This document shows positions 63,513 to 64,000 of a DNA stretch of 64,000 nucleotides, in pieces. Within the stretch, counting starts at the first letter, position 1, and each line of letters starts with the position of its first letter. Under the pieces are notes generated by a model. The model saw nothing but the letters and a program-made list of their open reading frames with translations, was not told the origin of the DNA and ran no database searches. The DNA comes from Palsa-504 sp963808315 (GTDB lineage: Bacteria > Actinomycetota > Actinomycetes > Streptosporangiales > Streptosporangiaceae). The position numbers and the translations under genes were made by a program. The DNA lies in assembly GCA_963808315.1 (NCBI GenBank), contig CAWEFK010000001.1:62001-126000 (forward strand). Direction: 5' to 3'.

Positions 63513-64000
63513 ATGACCGCCCTGCTGCTGCTCGCCGTCGCGGTTGGCCTGGGCAACTTCGCCGCCTCGATCGGGATAGGCGTCAGCGGGGTCAGCGGCC
63601 GGACCAGGCTGCGGGTCGGAGTGGTGTTCGGCGTGTTCGAGGCGGGCATGCCGGTGGCCGGGCTCGCGCTGGGCCAGAGCCTGGCGGCCAGCCTCGGCCT
63701 GGCCGCGCGCTGGCTGAGCGCCGCCGCGCTGATCGCGATCGGCACGGTCAGCCTGGTGCAGACCTGGCGCAGCCGGGATCCCTCCGGCGAGCACGAACAG
63801 CCCGAGCGGTCGTGGCGGATGGGCCGGATCCTGGTCAGCGGGCTGGCGCTGAGCGGCGACAACCTCGCGGTCGGCTTCGTCCTGGGCGCCTACCACACCG
63901 GCCTGATCGAGGCCGCGATCGTGTTCGGCGTGATCAGCGTGGCCATGTCACTGGCGGGCTTGGAGCTCGGCGCGCGGATCGGCGCCGCGACCGGAGACCG
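63513..64000 (+). CDS. MntP-like manganese efflux membrane protein, cut by window end
   Basis: Partial gene of at least 162 residues. The hydrophobic segments LLLLAVAVGLGNFAASIGIG, VVFGVFEAGMPVAGLALGQS and ILVSGLALSGDNLAVGFVLG follow the MntP/LysE-like pattern of two three-helix repeats with a conserved acidic residue (SGDN) in helix 4. A Glu/Pro-rich loop (SGEHEQPERSW) separates the halves. The 3' end lies beyond the window. Manganese export is inferred from family; specificity is not certain for this branch. Confidence 0.75.
   Translation, partial: MTALLLLAVAVGLGNFAASIGIGVSGVSGRTRLRVGVVFGVFEAGMPVAGLALGQSLAASLGLAARWLSAAALIAIGTVSLVQTWRSRDPSGEHEQPERSWRMGRILVSGLALSGDNLAVGFVLGAYHTGLIEAAIVFGVISVAMSLAGLELGARIGAATGD

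Noticed and set aside
1..64000. Search for tRNA, rRNA, prophage or integrase genes
   Set aside because: No cloverleaf with a GTTCGAATC-type arm, no rRNA segment and no integrase or capsid motif was seen by eye; a covariance-model scan was not possible.

Overview
The window is very GC-rich, with dense coding, frequent GTG starts and GTGA/ATGA start-stop overlaps. It carries a homologue of the mycothiol-dependent nitroreductase Rv2466c, a MenA for menaquinone, an Eis-type acetyltransferase and an actinobacterial-style hopanoid operon. Together these indicate a filamentous or soil actinomycete; the genus cannot be fixed from the sequence. I saw no tRNA, rRNA, CRISPR array, intact transposase or prophage.

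Layout. 1-5 kb: a DenD-like sugar-acid dehydrogenase, a VOC protein, a gamma-carbonic-anhydrase-like protein, a divergent DHA2 exporter/TetR pair with a candidate operator, and a small six-repeat helical protein. 5-8 kb: a LacI regulator and a ribulokinase sharing a near-identical palindromic operator. 8-15 kb: small membrane genes, a PadR regulator with its permease-prefix partner, a TMEM175-like channel and a large secreted DMFase-beta-like protein. 14.8-18.4 kb: a RIO kinase and a MacB-type ABC pair. 18.6-27.9 kb: one minus-strand hopanoid operon, hpnC-hpnD-hpnE-prenyl synthase-shc-(hpnG::ispH fusion)-hpnH, running from squalene synthesis through cyclisation to adenosylhopane and ribosylhopane. 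Its start is preceded by two direct repeats spaced 20 bp apart. 28-38 kb: a SpoIIE phosphatase, an Eis acetyltransferase, a 1.3 kb repeat-rich gap, a DsbA-like protein, aminopeptidase N, proS and a HAD phosphatase. 38-42 kb: an aromatic/aspartate-type amino acid decarboxylase divergent from a copper amine oxidase, a plausible decarboxylate-then-deaminate pair. 42-48 kb: a BKACE enzyme, then a penicillin acylase and an amidase, both broken by many frameshifts. 48-52.5 kb: a NERD protein, ilvD, a GNAT protein and menA. 52.7-58.4 kb: an nfeD-SPFH operon flanked by two low-complexity proteins that share the same short HTH-like module. One of these ends in a membrane anchor and the other carries a collagen-like Gly-Xaa-Yaa region. 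58.6-64 kb: a PHP phosphoesterase, an AIM24 protein, and an alkylation-repair pair (Ada-AlkA and Ogt) followed by a truncated MntP-like gene.

Two things run through the window. First, many otherwise well conserved genes (tetR, araB, hpnE, hpnD, the SpoIIE phosphatase, amine oxidase, ilvD and others) contain one- or two-base frame changes, usually in GC homopolymers or short tandem repeats. Most are likely sequence errors, so functional calls were made on the joined frames. Second, the intergenic DNA holds dispersed structured repeats. One is a ~145 bp element with 10 bp terminal inverted repeats and a second degenerate copy 20 kb away. Another is a hairpin family with two copies. There are also G-quadruplex-capable tracts at convergent gene junctions.
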